64,000 nucleotides of DNA, taken from positions 62,001 to 126,000 of the forward strand of contig JBGALT010000001.1 in the NCBI GenBank assembly GCA_044223665.1. Reading direction: 5' to 3'. Made by a program: the position numbers and the translations under genes. Under the pieces are notes generated by a model that did no database searches, had not been told where the DNA came from, and saw only the letters and a list, made by a program, of their open reading frames with translations. The stretch's first letter is position 1, and the number at the start of each line of letters is the position of its first letter. Below, piece after piece: positions 62,799 to 64,000 of the stretch. The stretch is from JBBSAT01 sp044223665. GTDB taxonomy: Bacteria; Myxococcota_A; Polyangia; Polyangiales; Sandaracinaceae.

Positions 62799-64000
62799 GC
62801 CGGCGCGACGAGCCCCGCGGGGGGCGGGCCACGCCGCCCGCTGTTGTGCCAGCGCTCGACCGGCTCGTTCGGGAAGATCCACAGCGAGCTTCCGACGGGT
62901 CGGCCGAAGACGACACGCTCGTCGTCCGCCGTCGCCGGCCTCGGATAGACGCGCGTGTGCACGCCGCCACGCCGCGCCGCTTCGTTCGAGAGCCAATCGA
63001 GAGTGCTGCGGAGATCGTGCTCGGACCATCCCTTGCAGCTGCGCATCTCGAGCGTCACGGGGTCGAACACCATGTTGCTGTCACTCGCCGCGCGCGTGAG
63101 GAGCGCGTCCGGCAGCACCAGACAGTGATAGACGCGGATGGTCACGGGGAGCGCGCTCGCACGCTCGAACGTGCGACGGAAGCCCTCCGGCGTGTCACCG
63201 GGAAGGCCGACGATGATCTCCACGGCCGCCTTCGCGACGCGAGCGATCCGATACACCGCGGAGTCGAAGCGCGCCATCTTGAACGGTCGCTGCAGCGATC
63301 GCAGGAGCTGGGGATCTTCGGACTGCATCCCGATGCCGACCTTCGCGTGGGTCGCACCGAGGAACTCGACTTGCTCGTCGGTGAGGAGCGTCGGGTAGAT
63401 CTCGCAGTCGAACGAGGTCGCCGCGAGCAGGCCGACCTCGGCCTCCGCCGAAGCGAGGGCGCGGAACGCGCGCGTGTTGAGGTTGAGACCCGCGTCCACC
63501 AGGGCCACGCCCGGCGCCTCGCGCTCCCGCATCGCGCGCAGCTCGGCGACCAGGTACTCGTGCGACGTCACGATGGTGCGACTGTCGAGCTGCCCCCACT
63601 GGCAGAACGTGCACGACATGGGGCAGCCGCGGAACGTCTCGAGCTGGCCGGTCACCCCGCGCGGCGTGAGACCGAGCTGATAAGGGGACGGCAGCGAGTT
63701 CATGTCGCGGGTGCTCGGGCGCGGTGCCGTCTCGGTGAAGCCACCTTCGCTCGGGAGGGCCAGCCCCGCGAGGCTCGCGAGTGGCGTGCCGTTCTTCCGT
63801 GCGTCGAGGATCTCGACGATCGCTTCCTCGCCCGGGCCGATCACCAGCGCATCCACGCATTGGGTGGCGTGGCGGTGCGGCTCCAGGGCGAGCATCGCAG
63901 GACGAGCGGACGGGCCGCCGAAGACGACGGTTCGCTCGGGTCGATTGCGCTTCAGGCGCGATGCGAGCTCGAGGAAGGTGGGAAGCGACCACACGTAGGT
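62795..64000 (-). CDS. Cobalamin-binding radical SAM enzyme, 5' end outside window
   Basis: At least 401 residues are visible; the N-terminus lies beyond the right edge. The visible N-terminal part matches a B12-binding domain (FLELASRLKRNRPERTVVFGG then IGPGEEAIVEI). The radical SAM motif is CPMSCTFC, followed by VDAGLNLNTRAFRALA, CEIYPTLLTDEQ and GIGMQSEDPQLLRSL, as in B12-dependent enzymes. They typically methylate unactivated carbons or make C-C bonds. The product is expected to work with the 2OG oxygenase encoded downstream. Confidence 0.88.
   Translation of the reverse strand, partial: TYVWSLPTFLELASRLKRNRPERTVVFGGPSARPAMLALEPHRHATQCVDALVIGPGEEAIVEILDARKNGTPLASLAGLALPSEGGFTETAPRPSTRDMNSLPSPYQLGLTPRGVTGQLETFRGCPMSCTFCQWGQLDSRTIVTSHEYLVAELRAMREREAPGVALVDAGLNLNTRAFRALASAEAEVGLLAATSFDCEIYPTLLTDEQVEFLGATHAKVGIGMQSEDPQLLRSLQRPFKMARFDSAVYRIARVAKAAVEIIVGLPGDTPEGFRRTFERASALPVTIRVYHCLVLPDALLTRAASDSNMVFDPVTLEMRSCKGWSEHDLRSTLDWLSNEAARRGGVHTRVYPRPATADDERVVFGRPVGSSLWIFPNEPVERWHNSGRRGPPPAGLVAPA

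Overview
The window is very GC-rich DNA with strong third-position GC bias. It encodes many secreted cysteine-rich lipoproteins, MopE-like metal-binding repeat proteins, a eukaryote-type Ser/Thr kinase, a mevalonate pathway and a stand-alone dnaA. Together these suggest a myxobacterium-type deltaproteobacterium, probably of the Sandaracinus/Polyangiales kind. That placement is inference from gene content; there is no rRNA in the window.

Left third (1-31 kb). This part is dominated by exported proteins. Cys-rich lipoproteins lie at 1-467, 2313, 9309 and 21359. A 1385-residue lipoprotein at 10387 carries about twenty 51-residue repeats. Two large lipoproteins fuse MopE-like Cys/Asp motifs to a beta-propeller: NHL type at 4041-8413 and RCC1 type at 18178-21270. 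Among them are a PknB-like kinase (498), an FKBP lipoprotein (15644), class III fructose-1,6-bisphosphatase (16231), biosynthetic arginine decarboxylase speA (22544), a DUF1801 protein, an aminotransferase-fold protein, a quinone oxidoreductase and a serine beta-lactamase-fold hydrolase.

Middle (31-50 kb). An operon encodes a GspE/PilB-type ATPase, a Ycf46-like AAA ATPase and a membrane protein. Next come the two subunits of a biotin-dependent acyl-CoA carboxylase, outer-membrane proteins, a lipoprotein with Tudor-like repeats, a SpoU-type RNA methyltransferase, a DUF1415 protein, and phosphomevalonate kinase beside HMG-CoA reductase. A 438-bp hairpin-rich intergenic region and a FadL-like porin follow.

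Right part (50-64 kb). dnaA is followed by a ribbon-helix-helix/PIN toxin-antitoxin pair with a perfect 16-bp palindrome in front. Then come a kelch-like lipoprotein, pabB and tRNA-Gln(TTG). From 56232 to the right edge there is what looks like an undescribed biosynthetic gene cluster: a Rieske oxygenase, two 2OG-Fe(II)-type oxygenases, three radical SAM enzymes (one B12-dependent type, cut by the window edge) and two proteins of about 290 residues. Each of these two shows five beta-hairpin signatures, as expected for an ABBA-type (alpha-beta-beta-alpha) prenyltransferase barrel. The cluster is the most interesting item here.

Across the window, a GC-rich nested palindrome of about 70 bp recurs after stop codons, mostly between convergent genes. 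One copy lies in frame inside the phosphomevalonate kinase gene and another supplies that gene's C-terminal tail. Three genes (4041-8413, 8540-9309, 58961-59825) carry single-base-type frameshifts, which could be real or sequencing errors.
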